Assembly: GCA_044227925.1 (NCBI GenBank)
Contig: JBGAVW010000012.1
Coordinates: 1-64,000, forward strand
DNA from: JADJLQ01 sp044227925
GTDB lineage: Bacteria > Bacteroidota > Bacteroidia > Chitinophagales > Saprospiraceae
DNA: 64,000 nucleotides
Direction of reading: 5' to 3'
The notes under the pieces are model-generated. The model made no database searches. It was not told the DNA's origin and saw nothing but the letters and a program-made list of their open reading frames with translations. Position 1 is the first letter of the stretch, and every line of letters begins with the position of its first letter. The position numbers and the translations under genes were made by a program. Below are positions 63,994 to 64,000 of the stretch, in pieces.

Positions 63994-64000
63994 AATTCCT

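Overview
The window is a typical Bacteroidota chromosome segment, most likely from the Saprospiraceae or a near relative. Four things point there. The first protein ends in a type IX secretion (T9SS) type A sorting domain and carries cohesin-like and dockerin-like modules. There is a fused SecDF and a PorE-like T9SS protein. At least nine genes have a TANNTTTG -7 box, the Bacteroidota promoter, in front of the start. Shine-Dalgarno sequences are not evident. The DNA is AT-rich throughout, and I saw no rRNA, tRNA, CRISPR array or insertion sequence.

Layout. 1-6.2 kb: 3' part of a giant secreted multidomain protein. 6.6-9.2 kb: a cyclase-family lipoprotein, a DUF3052 protein and pdhB. 9.4-14.6 kb, minus strand: a compact run of hddA-gmhA-hddC-gmhB (a complete route to GDP-D-glycero-D-manno-heptose from sedoheptulose 7-phosphate), then a secreted hypothetical, a RidA-like protein, queE and a DUF697/SHOCT protein. 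14.8 kb: a small secreted protein with a mirror-symmetric six-cysteine pattern.

15.0-29.4 kb, minus strand, is the most unusual region. Six tightly spaced co-directional genes or fragments run from a caspase-like protease through a CHAT protease-nSTAND NTPase-TM-WD40 protein, a truncated second CHAT N-terminus lying in frame behind its stop codon, an MpaB/DUF2236 (latex-clearing-protein-like) oxygenase, a SAM methyltransferase and a 1735-residue kinase-ATPase-TPR-GAF-adenylyl cyclase protein. The first two genes look like a conflict or programmed-death module (protease effector, STAND switch and WD40 sensor). Whether the last three genes work with it is an inference from spacing and strand only.

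29.5-64 kb is mostly housekeeping and cell-envelope genes: DinB-like protein, coaX, scpB, DUF2480, a decayed HEPN-MNT toxin-antitoxin pair (toxin broken, antitoxin intact), a FtsX/MacB permease, rhomboid-rlmH-GH13 lipoprotein, a CaCA antiporter, DUF2130, secDF, a PorE-like protein, metK, an isoquinoline-oxidoreductase-like molybdenum hydroxylase pair, ilvE, mutS2, an APC transporter, a DUF5686 outer-membrane protein, a DUF4350-like protein and a TMTC-like GT-C glycosyltransferase with TPRs. secDF, the PorE-like protein and the giant cargo at the left edge fit together as parts of protein export. The TMTC-like protein and the heptose operon fit a surface-glycosylation theme, but no direct link is shown.
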